DNA of 64,000 nucleotides from Haematococcus lacustris (taxonomy: Eukaryota > Chlorophyta > Chlorophyceae > Chlamydomonadales > Haematococcaceae). Positions 33,301 to 43,514 of the stretch are shown in pieces. Numbering within the stretch: the first letter of the stretch is position 1; each line of letters opens with the position of its first letter. The stretch lies in NCBI GenBank assembly GCA_030144725.1, contig JASKMD010000026.1, positions 7,506,616 through 7,570,615 on the forward strand. The letters run 5' to 3'. The position numbers and the translations under genes are program-made. The notes under the pieces were generated by a model, which made no database searches, had not been told where the DNA came from, and was given only the letters and a program-made list of their open reading frames with translations.

Positions 33301-35734
33301 ACCCTCCCCCCCACCTTAGCTGAGCCCTGACCCCTCCTGTCGGAGGGAGCCAGCCAGGGGGCACAGCCAACCTAGCCAGCCCTAACCCCCTTGCCCCCTG
33401 CGAGCACCCTCTCCCCCGCAAACCTTGCCCCCTCACCCCCTACCCCGTTACATCGCACTGTGTGCCCCCCCCTCACCAGCCTAGCCTGCCTGAGAGGGGG
33501 GGGCCTGGTCTGCCAGCCCAGCTAGCCTAGCCTGTTGCATCATCCCTGATGCCATTCCAACTGTGGAAACATCTACCCCTTACCCCTTACCCCTTACCCC
33601 TTCATCCTGGTCATACAGCAAGTGTAGAGTGAGGGCGGGCGCACAGGGGAACACATCGCAGCCATCCGCTCCTCTCCTCAATAGATGAAATCGACCCAAC
33701 ACAAGCACTTCCCACTGCCAGCCCACATGGCCCCCTCACCACCACCAGCACCACCACCACCACTATCATCATCACCACCACCACCACGGCTCACCTGCAC
33801 CTGCTGCTCAGCCTGGTCCAGCACTGAGCTCACCAGCACCTCCACTGCAGTGCTCAGCCCCGCCTGACCCTGACCTTCCCCCTTGGGGCCCCCTGGTGCC
33901 ACTGCCTGCTGCCCCACGCCCTGACCTCCCTCCTGACCCCCCTTGTCAGTCCCGGGTGCCAGAGCGGGGGGCTGGAGGCATAGGGGGCGGCCCAGCTGGA
34001 AGTGCCAGTGCAGGCCCAGAGCGTACTTGGCCAGCATGAGGCGCAGCATACGCGCTCCTGAAGAGACCACAGGCAGGCGGGCAGCATACCAGGCTGGCAG
34101 CTTAGCGGTGTAAACCAACAACCACCACCACAAAATGAGGCAGGCAGGGCAGGCAGGGCAGGCAGGGCAGGCAGGGCAGGCAGGGCAGGCAGGGCAGGCA
34201 GGGCAGGCAGGGCAGGCAGGGCAGGCAGGGCAGGCAGGGCAGGCAGGGCAGGCAGGGCAGGCAGGGCAGGCAGGGCAGGCAGGGCAGGCAGGGCAGGCAG
34301 GGCACAGGCAGGCAGTGAGTGCAGGCTGGCTGCCAGTCCAGGCTAGAAGTGGTTAGTGTCACCTGCATCTGCTTCCCTTAGCCGCGGGCTCCACATCAGG
34401 CCCTGGGCCCACTCCAGTAGAGGCTGCAACTGAGCCGGGGTGGCCAGCCCTGGCAGAGGGGACCCAAGCTTCAGCAGGGCGGAGCAGGCGCCCTGCACAG
34501 CAGCCGCAGCAGCATCAGCAGCAGGCTGAGCAATAGAGCACCGTTCTTCGTTGTGATTAGCGCGACGGCAACAAAAAAACTGGCGGAGTGTCGCCGAAAC
34601 GCCCATGCGGGTGCGAGGTCGGCGGTTGCTTGCCGTACGAGGCTAGTGGCCGCAGCTTGTCGTACCTGGCGCAGCTTATCCCAAGAATCCACTGCCCCGG
34701 CCAGCAGCAACTGTACGACGGGTCCGCTCATGAATCCCGGGCAGAAGGGCGAGAAAGACGTCGCATCGAGTGCTGTGGTTGTCACAGTGACCTTATCTTC
34801 GCTCCGTTCCTTGCGCTCTGTCCCGGGCAGCGCGTCGCCAACTTTGCCGGTGGCGTTGTCAGAGACCGGGTGCCCGTGTTCCGCATGCCGGGCGCGTTGC
34901 TGGTCTTTGGCGATTCGCTCCATTTGGCGGACACGTGCCTTCCGAGGGAGCGACGCGGCCGGGGGCTCCACTGGGGGCCAGGCGTCCAGCACCACGTTCA
35001 GTACCTCAAAAGCAAAGAGCTTGCGCATGTAGGGCGCGCCTGGGGCGCATCATCGAGTTGGAGGACGCGAGCAGGCGAGCACACAAGGTCTATCGTGTGA
35101 GGCAGCTGCTGGCATCGGGTGCAGTGAGCCGTGTGGTCTGTTTTTAAGAAGCGCTGTCGCTGCAATGGTAGTGTCAAAGCGATGGCCACTACTAGGTCAG
35201 AAGGGGCGTCCACATGCTCTTTATGGTGAGGGGTTCATGTGTGTGAGGTAGTGTGGTCACAGTGCGAGTAGCGTGTGACCAGGGTGTGACCAGGAATGAG
35301 TGAAGGTGGGGTGGAGGTGGAGGCCTGATGCCTACCGGGGTGCAGGAAGGCGACCATGGTGCGGGTGACCCAGTGGCAGAAGGCCTGCAGGCGCCTCAGC
35401 TGGGCTGCCTCACTGCTGACCGGGGGCTGGGCTGCCTCACTGCTGACCGGGGGCTGGTCAGGGCCTGCAGGCCACAGCCAGGCGTGTCTCAGGGGGCGGG
35501 GCAGGGGCGGCAGGCTGGGGCAGGGGTAGCGGGCAGGTTGTAGGGGCTGGGCCCAGCGGGGTGGGAGGTGGGGGGTGGGGGGCTCAGGGTAGGGTGGGGA
35601 GGGGAAGGGGCAGTTTGTGGGTAGGGGTGGGGGGTGGGGGGGAGTGTGGAGGTAAGGGGGTAGGCCCCACCTGACGCCTGGACCGTTCTTGCATCCTGGA
35701 GTTGACTAGCTTGCAGCAGCCTGCAACGCCAGCA
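24854..35734 (-). CDS. THADA/Trm732-like tRNA methyltransferase cofactor, at least 17 exons, 5' end in or beyond the gap
   Basis: Large HEAT/ARM-like cytosolic protein of the THADA/Trm732 family (DUF2428), the partner of Trm7/FTSJ1 in 2'-O-methylation of tRNA position 32. Exons placed: about 34666-35046 (LLAGAVDSWDKLRQ), 34363-34492 (WSPRLREADAG), 33795-34057 (LMLAKYALGLHWHF), 32995-33156 (FVHGPLLLLRYLVEEVGW), 32574-32745, 31828-32362 (WLSVKEAALLAGTL, HNGAVDKAG), 31444 to about 31602 (HIIRRSAGLPVAVDCLL), 30652-30930 (RVHAFNCLR), 30376-30438, 29975-30110 (SWEVRNAATLCFTALVVRML), 29485-29609 (EFFQRFPGLHAYLL), 29124-29189 (HPSLYPVLVLLSRLRP), 28802-28930, 28539-28731, 27633-28440, about 26409-27334 (poly-Gln/Gly), and a last exon from about 26075 to the stop at 24854 (LSEDESAEVRSQAAW). 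RRSAGLP, SWEVRN and LYPVLxLLSRL are signature stretches. A weaker exon lies at 35336-35412. Two introns start with GC. Confidence 0.88.
26690..26805. repeat. CCCCTGCTG repeat coding poly(Gln/Gly)
   Basis: Tandem CCCCTGCTG and CTG units within a THADA exon. On the coding strand they read as CAG and CAGGGG codons, giving a Gln-rich loop with Gly. Confidence 0.9.
29217..29484. repeat. AGGGTC hexanucleotide array in a THADA intron
   Basis: Over 35 copies of AGGGTC fill most of the intron between exons 29124-29189 and 29485-29609. On the sense strand the array (GTGACCCTGACCC) begins at the donor itself, so the 5' splice site is formed by the first repeat unit. Confidence 0.95.
30308..30348. repeat. 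CTG/CAG triplet repeat in a THADA intron
   Basis: Thirteen to fourteen CTG units (CAG on the gene's strand), about 30 bp into the intron that begins with a GC donor at 30375. Confidence 0.95.
32888..32990. repeat. CCCCTG array in a THADA intron
   Basis: About seventeen CCCCTG units immediately downstream (sense strand) of the donor CTG|GTAAGG at 32994. Same unit as the arrays at 256 and 2919. Confidence 0.95.
33569..33602. repeat. CCCCTTAC octamer repeat
   Basis: Four copies in a THADA intron. Confidence 0.85.
34138..34306. repeat. 9-bp CAGGCAGGG minisatellite in a THADA intron
   Basis: About eighteen perfect units in the intron between 34058 and 34362. Confidence 0.95.
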
Positions 35735-36234
35735 NNNNNNNNNNNNNNNNNNNNNNNNNNNNNNNNNNNNNNNNNNNNNNNNNNNNNNNNNNNNNNNNNN
35801 NNNNNNNNNNNNNNNNNNNNNNNNNNNNNNNNNNNNNNNNNNNNNNNNNNNNNNNNNNNNNNNNNNNNNNNNNNNNNNNNNNNNNNNNNNNNNNNNNNNN
35901 NNNNNNNNNNNNNNNNNNNNNNNNNNNNNNNNNNNNNNNNNNNNNNNNNNNNNNNNNNNNNNNNNNNNNNNNNNNNNNNNNNNNNNNNNNNNNNNNNNNN
36001 NNNNNNNNNNNNNNNNNNNNNNNNNNNNNNNNNNNNNNNNNNNNNNNNNNNNNNNNNNNNNNNNNNNNNNNNNNNNNNNNNNNNNNNNNNNNNNNNNNNN
36101 NNNNNNNNNNNNNNNNNNNNNNNNNNNNNNNNNNNNNNNNNNNNNNNNNNNNNNNNNNNNNNNNNNNNNNNNNNNNNNNNNNNNNNNNNNNNNNNNNNNN
36201 NNNNNNNNNNNNNNNNNNNNNNNNNNNNNNNNNN
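35735..36234. other. Assembly gap, 500 N
   Basis: Exactly 500 undetermined bases, the usual size for a scaffold gap of unknown length. It lies between the 5' end of the THADA gene and the pol start of a truncated retrotransposon, so the real distance may be much longer. Confidence 0.99.
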
Positions 36235-36346
36235 CAGGCTGTGTGCAGGCAACAGCAGCACAGTTGCATGCAGCAGACAGTTGATCAGGCTCAGCAGTTG
36301 TTGCTACCGCAGCACAGGAACAGCACCTGCCTGGCTGGGCAACACC

Positions 36347-37882
36347 CTATTTGGCGTTGGCAAAGGCCAGCTTGCCCTTGCCCTGCCCCTTATCATCATC
36401 ATCTGGGCGGCTGCGCTTCTGAGGCACATTGGCCCCAGGAGGTGGCCTAGAGTAGCCTGACTGTTCACGGGCCTGCTTGGCAGGCAGGTGCTTCCAAGGG
36501 CACTGGGGCTTCAGGTGATCAGGAGAATAACAGTGGTGGCAATACTGGCCAGGCTTGACAGCCGTGGCAGCAGCAGCAGCACCAGTCTTCTTGCCAGCAA
36601 CAGCAGGGGGTGGCCCAGGCCGCATGCCACCACGCCTGGGCGCAGTGCGGCCAGCAGGACGAGGAGCAGCAGTAGTAGCCTGACGACCAGAAAGACCCAG
36701 TGTTCTGTTGGCGTCATTGATCTCATGCTCAGCTTGTTCGGTGATGGCACGACCCTGCACAGCAGCCACATGGCGCTTAGAGCTGACTGCACCGGCCAGG
36801 AACACAGCATTACGCTGTGCCTGCCTGGCAGAATCAATTGCCTGGGTCAATGTAGGGTTCTGCAAGGGGACAATGTCCTTCAAGACAGTCTCACGCAGAC
36901 TGGGAGAAAGCCCAGTGACAAACAGATTGACCAGGAGGGACTCGTCCATGCACTGCGCACCAGCAGTCAACAGGTTGTTCCTAAACGCAATGAGGTACTC
37001 AGAGAGTTCAGGATAATTGGGACCCATACGGATCGACCTGTCGAGCAGTCTGTCGCGAGCCTCAAGCATGTCATCCCGCAAATCATCCCCTGTATACTCA
37101 AGGAAAGACGCACGTAAAAACTGCCAGGGAGGAGCAACACCTGTCTGCGCAAAATGAGCTTGCTGGACCGAAGGGTACCAAGCATTGCGAGCTGCACCAG
37201 ATAGGAAAGCAGGGAAGACAGAGACAATGTCCAAAGAATAACGAGCACAGTGGGCCTCCAAGTCATCGCAGAAGGCCGAAGCCCTGCGGACTGATTTAAC
37301 GCAGGCATCTGTCCACTTGTCTGGGCCAGGCACAGCCTTGGCAGCCGGGACAGAAGTAGGAGCAGGAGACAGGAGGTGGTGCAAAGCGCCACCTCGTCCA
37401 CCAGCAGACAGATAAGTACCAGGAATACACGCAGGACGTGTACCTGACCTGCTTGGGGAGGGCGTGCGCATTCCAAACAGTCTGTCCTGATAGGAAGACG
37501 ATCTACCAGGAACTAGGCTCACCTGAGCAGCCAGGGAAGACAGAGCGCGGTCCATGTTCCTCTGGCGTATGCGCAGCGAGTTCAGCTCATTTCTGGTAGC
37601 CGCCAGTTCCTCGCGGAGCTGCTCAGCTTCGTCCTCTTCTTCCTCATCTTCATCAGGCTCCTCATCCTCAACCTCCTCCTCGTCATTGAGTAGCTCGTTG
37701 TCCAGAGGACCAGTGCCAGGACGGGAGGGGTTAGCAGAAGATCCGGCAGGGTTGAGAGCTGCCATAAGGTCTCTGCGGAAATCGGCGTCAGTGCGAGCTA
37801 GAGCAAGCAGACCTCTGAAGTTTTCTGGGTCGGTGGATGTGCCGGCGCCAGGAGTCTCCCCAGTGGGAGTACCGTCAGTCAT
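36347..37882 (-). CDS. Gag polyprotein, element B
   Basis: 511 residues. N-terminal acidic/coiled region (poly-Glu/Asp near residues 65-90, then ELAATRNELNSLRIRQ), a retrotransposon capsid domain (WTDACVKSVRRASAFCDDLE ... FLEYTGDDLRDD ... LSEYLIAFRNNLLTAG, about residues 190-330), and a CCHC-like knuckle CHHCYSPDHLKPQC near residue 445 in which the usual Gly-His is Asp-His. It ends in UAG followed by GGT GTT GCC CAG CCA; the frame then stays open to the gap. It packages the element's RNA in virus-like particles. Confidence 0.88.
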   Translation of the reverse strand: MTDGTPTGETPGAGTSTDPENFRGLLALARTDADFRRDLMAALNPAGSSANPSRPGTGPLDNELLNDEEEVEDEEPDEDEEEEDEAEQLREELAATRNELNSLRIRQRNMDRALSSLAAQVSLVPGRSSSYQDRLFGMRTPSPSRSGTRPACIPGTYLSAGGRGGALHHLLSPAPTSVPAAKAVPGPDKWTDACVKSVRRASAFCDDLEAHCARYSLDIVSVFPAFLSGAARNAWYPSVQQAHFAQTGVAPPWQFLRASFLEYTGDDLRDDMLEARDRLLDRSIRMGPNYPELSEYLIAFRNNLLTAGAQCMDESLLVNLFVTGLSPSLRETVLKDIVPLQNPTLTQAIDSARQAQRNAVFLAGAVSSKRHVAAVQGRAITEQAEHEINDANRTLGLSGRQATTAAPRPAGRTAPRRGGMRPGPPPAVAGKKTGAAAAATAVKPGQYCHHCYSPDHLKPQCPWKHLPAKQAREQSGYSRPPPGANVPQKRSRPDDDDKGQGKGKLAFANAK

Positions 37883-38040
37883 GATAGCGGCGTTGAGAGT
37901 TTATCGATGCGGAAACCAATGTAGCGTTCAGGAAGAGCGCGCCTTAAATCTTTTCAACGTGTGAGCGCCATGCAACGCTATAAGCTGTTACAGGTGTCAG
38001 ACTGTCTCAGCGTAACCAGGCCAGGACATAGAACGGCCCC

Positions 38041-38085
38041 CGGGGATCGAACCCGAATGGTGGGCAGGCAATACAGCCCACCATT
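38041..38085 (-). other. tRNA-like hairpin plus B-box arm in leader of element B
   Basis: On the sense (minus) strand, a perfect 10-bp stem AATGGTGGGC/GCCCACCATT with a 10-nt loop is followed directly by CGGGTTCGATCCCCG, a T-arm look-alike that matches the Pol III B box. It lies about 160 bp before gag. Confidence 0.7.
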
Positions 38086-38151
38086 TAACCTGCCTGTATC
38101 ACACTTCGTCAGTGACACTAGCGGCCGACTGCTAAGTGCAGAATCGGAACG

Positions 38152-39008
38152 CTACACTACGCTGAACGTGACATCACGCCTACGCTTATTCGCATACCTT
38201 TGTTGGCGGTCCTGAGCCACCCTCATGCACTCCTGAGCATGCTTTACATCATGCTCCCACTTCTTGGCGAAGCTCTCAGCGGAGGGAGATAGGCACGGCC
38301 TGGGCAGCTTATGCAGCACAGGTGTAATGGGTGACTGTCCATAGTTCACCAGGAATGGTGTGGACTGAATAGACTCTTGCCATGAATTATTAATAGCAAA
38401 CTCGGCAAAGGCTAAATGCCTAGGCCAATCTTCTTGAGTAGGTAGGATATAATGTCTAAGCATTTCTTCCACAATTTGGTTTGTACGCTCAGTCTGACCA
38501 TGCCAGTCTGGCCAGCCAGCTTATGCAGCACAGGTGTAATGGGTGACTGTCCATAGTTCACCAGGAATGGTGTGGACTGAATAGACTCTTGCCATGAATT
38601 ATTAATAGCAAACTCGGCAAAGGCTAAATGCCTAGGCCAATCTTCTTGAGTAGGTAGGATATAATGTCTAAGCATTTCTTCCACAATTTGGTTTGTACGC
38701 TCAGTCTGACCATCTGACTGAGGATGATACGCGGTGCTGAAAGCAGAGTCTACGCCTATCAGCTTTCTGACCTCAATCCAGAACTGGTTGTTAAAGGTCG
38801 CTCCACGATCAGAGATGGTCACTTTAGAAAGGCCATGGTATTTAAATACATGGTCAATATATAATTCAGCAAATTCTTTAGCATCCATGGCTTCAATGCA
38901 TGGGATTAGGTGAACCATCTTTGATAGACGATCCACGACCACACAGATAGAATCATAGCCATGCACACCGACTGGAAGCTTAACCACCAAATCCATGGTG
39001 ACAGATTC
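38152..39008 (-). pseudogene. 3' part of pol of element A (integrase core), with internal duplication
   Basis: Continues the pol frame of element A beyond the inserted element C. Reads DLVVKLPVGVHGYDSICVVV, YHGLSKVTISDRGATFNNQF and STAYHPQSDGQTER: the integrase core with its first two Asp residues; the third catalytic residue lies in EEMLRHYI. A 196-bp segment is duplicated (38306-38501 and 38518-38713, period 212), which shifts the frame. The end (RRRDVTFSV) is cut before any chromodomain. Confidence 0.85.
38306..38713. repeat. Tandem duplication of 196 bp in integrase, period 212
   Basis: Two nearly identical copies separated by a 16-bp spacer. Because 212 is not a multiple of three, the integrase frame is destroyed. 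Real duplication or assembly artefact cannot be told apart here. Confidence 0.92.
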
Positions 39009-39235
39009 TGTAACGGGGAGAAGCCACAGGAATCCGGGAGAGCGGTGACACGCACTTGCGTCTTACACGGAATGTCCATAAAGAACTGTTCTGTGCTTAA
39101 AACAGGGTAGCTCACACCGTCTCACATATCTAGAAGGTTCCATGCAGAAAACAGATGATATCTAAACCGTGCATGACATGTAAAATGACCACCGCTGCCG
39201 GGCTGCATGGATAAGCATGCATGCAAACCGTTGCA
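39009..39235 (-). repeat. 3' LTR of chromovirus C (227 bp)
   Basis: Begins TG and ends CA; matches 44389-44615 along its length. The 5-bp target duplication GATTC is at 39004-39008. Just before it on the sense strand lies a polypurine tract (AGGGAGGGGGTGAA). Confidence 0.95.
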
Positions 39236-39236
39236 T

Positions 39237-42200
39237 TCACCCCCTCCCTGAAATGTTGCGCCCCGAAACATTTAACCGTCGTGACCTCCGCACACTGTTC
39301 CGCCTGCACTCATGACATAGCCATGCTCCTTTAGGAACACTGCGTAAAGGTGGAGTGAGGCAGGTGATGTGATAACCTTGGTCACACTTGTCGCAAAGTA
39401 ACATGGGAGGGTGGCTAGCGCGGCTTGCGCAAATCTGGCATGCAGGATCGTCGTCTACCGGCTTGTCTGGAGGTACGTGGTGGCGAGCCGTGTATTCTCT
39501 GATCATCGCAGCCACGTCCTCTTGTTCGGCCAGTGCTGGGCCCCATTCCCACGAGTTGAAGGAGTCGTCGTAGCCCTTCCACTTCACAAGGTATTGAAAA
39601 GCATGCTGGGAGTCGTTCCAGCGTCGGCCCAAGATGGTTTCAATGGTGAAGTACTCCTCACCGTCCTCCAATTGGGGTAGTGGTTGCAGGTCAACATGGC
39701 GGTCGGGGAAGGAGCTGGTGGTAAGGTACGGCCGCAGCTTGGAGATGTGGAAGGTGGGTGTGATCCTCATCGTGGTGGGTAGGTCCAGCTTGTAAGCCAC
39801 AGGTGATATCTTGGTCAGAACCTTGAAGGGGCCAACATAGCGGGGTTGTAGCTTGGCGCTGTTACTAGGCGTCTTGAGGTTAATGGTGGCAGTAGAGAGG
39901 AGCACCTTATCACCCACATTGAACTCAAGATGACGGCGGTGCTTATCCGCCTGTTGCTTTTGCTTGTCAACCGCACGCTGCAGGGCTGCCTTGGCTATGT
40001 CGATGTTGGAGCGCATGGTGGTGACAAAGGCGTCAGCAGCGGGGCTGGGAACAAGAGTGGAGGGGGGCTGCAACAAAGCCTCAGGTGTGCGGGGGTGATG
40101 GCCGTAATTGAGGTAGAAAGGGGAGAAGCCTGTGCCAACATGGGTGGAGCTATTGTATGCAAACTCCACAGCGGCTAGATGTTGGTCCCAATCTGTCTTG
40201 TGGTGGTTGAGGTATGGTCGTAGCATATCCTCCACTGTCCGGTTGGCGCGCTCTGATTGCCCGTCTGTTTGGGGATGGTAGGCAGAGGACATGAGTAGGC
40301 GAGTGCCGGTGAGGTGAAAGAGGGATGTCCAGAAGTCCGAAGTAAACTTTGGATCTCTGTCAGAGACAATTGCCTCAGGTAGCCCATGGTGCTTGAAAAC
40401 ATGGTCGAAGAAAAGCTTGGCGATGTCAGGGGCGGTGGCAGTGGCAGTGGTAGGGATGAGGTGTAACATCTTGCTTAACTTGTCCACAACTGTAACGACC
40501 ATGTCGTAGCCGTGAGAAGTAGGAGGAAGGGGGCCGATGAAATCCATACTGACATGTTGCCAGTTGCGGTTGGGAATGGGGAGAGGTTGAAGCAGCCCAG
40601 GAGGAACTTGGTTGGTGGCCTTGTTCCGTTGGCACTGGTCGCAGGTCCTCACATATTCGCGCACTGTCTGCTCCATTTGGGGCCAATAGAAGTGTCGCTG
40701 CAAGCGTTCCAGGGTTTTGGCACGGCCTAGATGAGCCGAGGTGACTGCATCATGCGCCTCATGGAGCAACTGGGAGCGGAGAGGTGAGGCTGGGACGTAG
40801 AGGCGGGGGGGCTCAGAAGCTGTATATAAGCGCCCATCTATGACTCGTAGGTGCCAAGAGGAGGGGCCAGAGGGGTTGTGGGAAAGAGTATGAGAGAAAG
40901 CTGCTTGATAGGCGGCGTCTTGTGGGGCATGGTGGTCATAGGTAGCGAAGAAGGCAGAGTCCAGGGTGGCAACGGAGAGGGCTGATAACTGGTAGTCAGG
41001 CCGTCGGGAGAGCGCATCTGGCACAATGTGTGTCTTGCCAGCCTTGTGCACCAGAGTAAAGGAGTAAGGGGCCAGCAGTTGGGTCCATCGAAGTTGTCGA
41101 GCGCTGAGATGCGGTTGGGTCATGATGTGAGTGATCGGGCAGTTGTCCGTCTCAATGGTGAAAGGCCGACCCAGAAGGTAGTGACGCCAAAGAGTAAGGG
41201 CATGCACCACAGCGAGTAGCTCGCGATCGTGGGTAGGGTAGTTGATCTCCGCGGGCTGAAGCTTGCGTGACTCATATGCCACAACGTACTCGGCGCCATT
41301 GTCGTCCCGTTGTGATAGCACTGCTCCAATGGCATACAACGACGCATCCGTCTTCACGGTAAAAGGCCGGGAGAAGTCTGGGGGGCGCACCACGGGGTTG
41401 CTGGCTAGAGCAGCTTTGACACGCTCAAAAGCCTCTTGTTGTTCTGGGCCCCATGACCATGGTGTCTCGGCCTTGAGGAGGTTGGTGAGGGGAAGGATGA
41501 GGTGGGCATGGTGGTGGATGAGGCGACGATAGTAATTGGCACTGCCGAGGAAGGAGCGGAGGTCGTTGAGATTGCGGGGTACCGGCCATTGAACCATGGC
41601 ACTAATCTTAGCTGGGTCAGGGTGAATGCCCGCAGCCGAGATGATGTGACCCAGGAAGTCCATAGAGGGAAGGAAGAAGGCGCACTTGGAGAGGTTGGCA
41701 TATAGCTGGTGTTGGCGAAGGAGGCCTAGAACGGTGCGGAGGTGCTCCAGGTGCTCAGCCTCAGACCGGGAGTAAATGAGAATGTCGTCCAGGTAGACTA
41801 GTACAAACTGATCCAAGTGTGGGCGGAAGATGTCATTCATGAGGCGTTGAAAGGTGGCGGGAGCGTTGCACAGGCCAAATGGCATGACGGTGTATTCATA
41901 GTGGCCGTAGCGGGTACGGAATGCTGTCTTGTGGATGTCAGCCTCGGCCACTCGGATCTGATGGTACCCAGACTTGAGGTCAATCTTGGAAAAGACTCTA
42001 GCACCAGCCAGCTGGTCCAGGAGGTCGTCAATGCGGGGAAGGGGATAGCGGTTCTTGATGGTCAGCTGGTTTAGGGCCCGGTAGTCTACGCACAAGCGCA
42101 GGCTCCCGTCTTTCTTGCGCACAAAGAGGACTGCAGAGCCAAATGGTGACGTGGATGGCCTGATGTAGCCCTTGGCTAGGAGTTCGTCCAGCTGCCGCTT

Positions 42201-43514
42201 GAGCTCGTCTAGCTCCTCTTGAGACATGCGATAGACAGGGCGGTTGGGAGGGGTGCCAGACTCCAGCTGGATCACATGATCAACAGAGCGATGTGGTAGA
42301 TCATGTACGGATGGAAGCTCCTTGGGAAAGACCTCGATGTGCTCAGATAGTAGGGCGGTAGCGCTTGGGGGAAGAGAAGGGGGCCACTGTGGTTGATCAG
42401 GTGGCGGGGAGGTTGAGGTTGAAGTGTGGGAGGAGGGCACAGCTGGAGAGGGTGAAAGGGGAGGACTTGAGTCCGTGAGAACTGCCACGAATACGGCGTC
42501 CTTGCGGGCGGCTTTGCGGAAGCGCGCAGGTGACAACAGCTGGGAGGCTGAGGGGTTGGGGGCAGGAGAAGGTGGAGCAGCTAGGGTGTGTACGGCCCCG
42601 GCATGGCGGAGAGTGATGCGCTCAAGAGGCCAGTCGATATCAGGATTCTTTGCTGTGAGCCATGGCTTGCCCAACACCACATCGTAGTCGGCATTGCTGA
42701 TATCAGCCATAACGAAGGGCACCCGATCATGGTAGGTAGAGAGGTGTACCGTGCAGTGGGAAAGCTCGTAGGTGGGAAGGTAGGAAGGGGAGGGCCCAGG
42801 AAGGAGCAGACGGCCAGGAGCAGCCTTGCCCGCCATGCGCAGGCCGGCTTGCTGCAAGAAGCGGCTGCTGACAATGTTGCCCGTGGCACCACTGTCTAGC
42901 AGGAAACGAGCACGGTGTCCAGAGAAGGTACCATGGAGGATGAAAGGCTTGGAGTCCACGGAGAGCGACGACATGACTAGGGGCTCTGGCAGGCTAGGCG
43001 ACGAGGAGTGACGCGGAGTACCACTGCACACAGGTGCGGATGGGCATGGGGAGGACTCTACATCCAGAGTAGGCTGTCCCGGAGACTTGGAGCTGCCCAG
43101 GGGCTGAGCTGACTGCTTAGGAAGGGGGCTGCATGGAGGGCAGTTAGCACCGCGGGCCTGGCAGGGCGCAGTAAGGCAGAAGAGCGGGGCACGGAAACGT
43201 GGAGAGGGAAGAGAGGGTTGTGGTGTAGGAGGAAGAGGGAGTGTGGGTAGCCAGTAGGGGGCACGGAGAAGAGGCCGAGGAGGAGGGGGAAAAGGCCGAG
43301 GAGGAGGAGCCCGAGGAAGAGGAGCGGGGAGTTGAGGTAGGTGGTAGGGAACACGAGGAGCCAGTTTAAAGCGAGGAATTAAGGAAGAGGGTGGCAGAAG
43401 GGATGGTGGGCTCAGCGGCGGGCTGCCTCCCGCACGCCCCCAACGTCTTTTGGGCGTGGTGGCTTGTTGGGACAGTCCTTCATTAGGTGGCCAGGCTTGC
43501 GGCAATAGAAGCAA
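39237..43514 (-). CDS. Pol polyprotein of chromovirus C with chromodomain and PHD finger
   Basis: Open for 1425 codons. Order: proline-rich link, aspartic protease ([14 protein letters not shown], about residue 205), reverse transcriptase ([30 protein letters not shown]), RNase H ([16 protein letters not shown]), HHCC integrase finger ([13 protein letters not shown] ... CDQCQRNK), integrase core ([13 protein letters not shown]-type [26 protein letters not shown]), chromodomain (about residues 1285-1335, [17 protein letters not shown]) and a C4HC3 PHD finger (about 1357-1403: CQIC, CDKC, YHITC, CHEC). All key catalytic residues visible are present. It overlaps gag by about 100 nt in the -1 frame. 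The true N-terminus is made by frameshifting, not at an ATG. Confidence 0.95.
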   Translation of the reverse strand: MLLLPQAWPPNEGLSQQATTPKRRWGRAGGSPPLSPPSLLPPSSLIPRFKLAPRVPYHLPQLPAPLPRAPPPRPFPPPPRPLLRAPYWLPTLPLPPTPQPSLPSPRFRAPLFCLTAPCQARGANCPPCSPLPKQSAQPLGSSKSPGQPTLDVESSPCPSAPVCSGTPRHSSSPSLPEPLVMSSLSVDSKPFILHGTFSGHRARFLLDSGATGNIVSSRFLQQAGLRMAGKAAPGRLLLPGPSPSYLPTYELSHCTVHLSTYHDRVPFVMADISNADYDVVLGKPWLTAKNPDIDWPLERITLRHAGAVHTLAAPPSPAPNPSASQLLSPARFRKAARKDAVFVAVLTDSSPPLSPSPAVPSSHTSTSTSPPPDQPQWPPSLPPSATALLSEHIEVFPKELPSVHDLPHRSVDHVIQLESGTPPNRPVYRMSQEELDELKRQLDELLAKGYIRPSTSPFGSAVLFVRKKDGSLRLCVDYRALNQLTIKNRYPLPRIDDLLDQLAGARVFSKIDLKSGYHQIRVAEADIHKTAFRTRYGHYEYTVMPFGLCNAPATFQRLMNDIFRPHLDQFVLVYLDDILIYSRSEAEHLEHLRTVLGLLRQHQLYANLSKCAFFLPSMDFLGHIISAAGIHPDPAKISAMVQWPVPRNLNDLRSFLGSANYYRRLIHHHAHLILPLTNLLKAETPWSWGPEQQEAFERVKAALASNPVVRPPDFSRPFTVKTDASLYAIGAVLSQRDDNGAEYVVAYESRKLQPAEINYPTHDRELLAVVHALTLWRHYLLGRPFTIETDNCPITHIMTQPHLSARQLRWTQLLAPYSFTLVHKAGKTHIVPDALSRRPDYQLSALSVATLDSAFFATYDHHAPQDAAYQAAFSHTLSHNPSGPSSWHLRVIDGRLYTASEPPRLYVPASPLRSQLLHEAHDAVTSAHLGRAKTLERLQRHFYWPQMEQTVREYVRTCDQCQRNKATNQVPPGLLQPLPIPNRNWQHVSMDFIGPLPPTSHGYDMVVTVVDKLSKMLHLIPTTATATAPDIAKLFFDHVFKHHGLPEAIVSDRDPKFTSDFWTSLFHLTGTRLLMSSAYHPQTDGQSERANRTVEDMLRPYLNHHKTDWDQHLAAVEFAYNSSTHVGTGFSPFYLNYGHHPRTPEALLQPPSTLVPSPAADAFVTTMRSNIDIAKAALQRAVDKQKQQADKHRRHLEFNVGDKVLLSTATINLKTPSNSAKLQPRYVGPFKVLTKISPVAYKLDLPTTMRITPTFHISKLRPYLTTSSFPDRHVDLQPLPQLEDGEEYFTIETILGRRWNDSQHAFQYLVKWKGYDDSFNSWEWGPALAEQEDVAAMIREYTARHHVPPDKPVDDDPACQICASRASHPPMLLCDKCDQGYHITCLTPPLRSVPKGAWLCHECRRNSVRRSRRLNVSGRNISGRG

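Larger units (their letters stand above)
36235..38150 (-). mobile_element. Gypsy-type LTR retrotransposon B, truncated at the gap
   Basis: Contains a leader with a tRNA-like hairpin (38041-38085), gag (36347-37882) and the first codons of pol in the same frame after a UAG, running into the gap. It is a sibling of element A (44616-49290) by gag similarity and follows it head-to-tail. Element A's pol frame ends at the junction near 38152-38165, so B may have inserted into A. Confidence 0.75.

Noticed and set aside
34102..34368. Leu-Pro-Cys repeat protein resembling an antifreeze or metallothionein
   Set aside because: Frame through the 9-bp intronic minisatellite.
36347..37882. Gag of element B as the gag of chromovirus C or of element A
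   Set aside because: Both have their own gag (43412-44333 and 47507-49033) in the right order; B's pol start runs into the gap.
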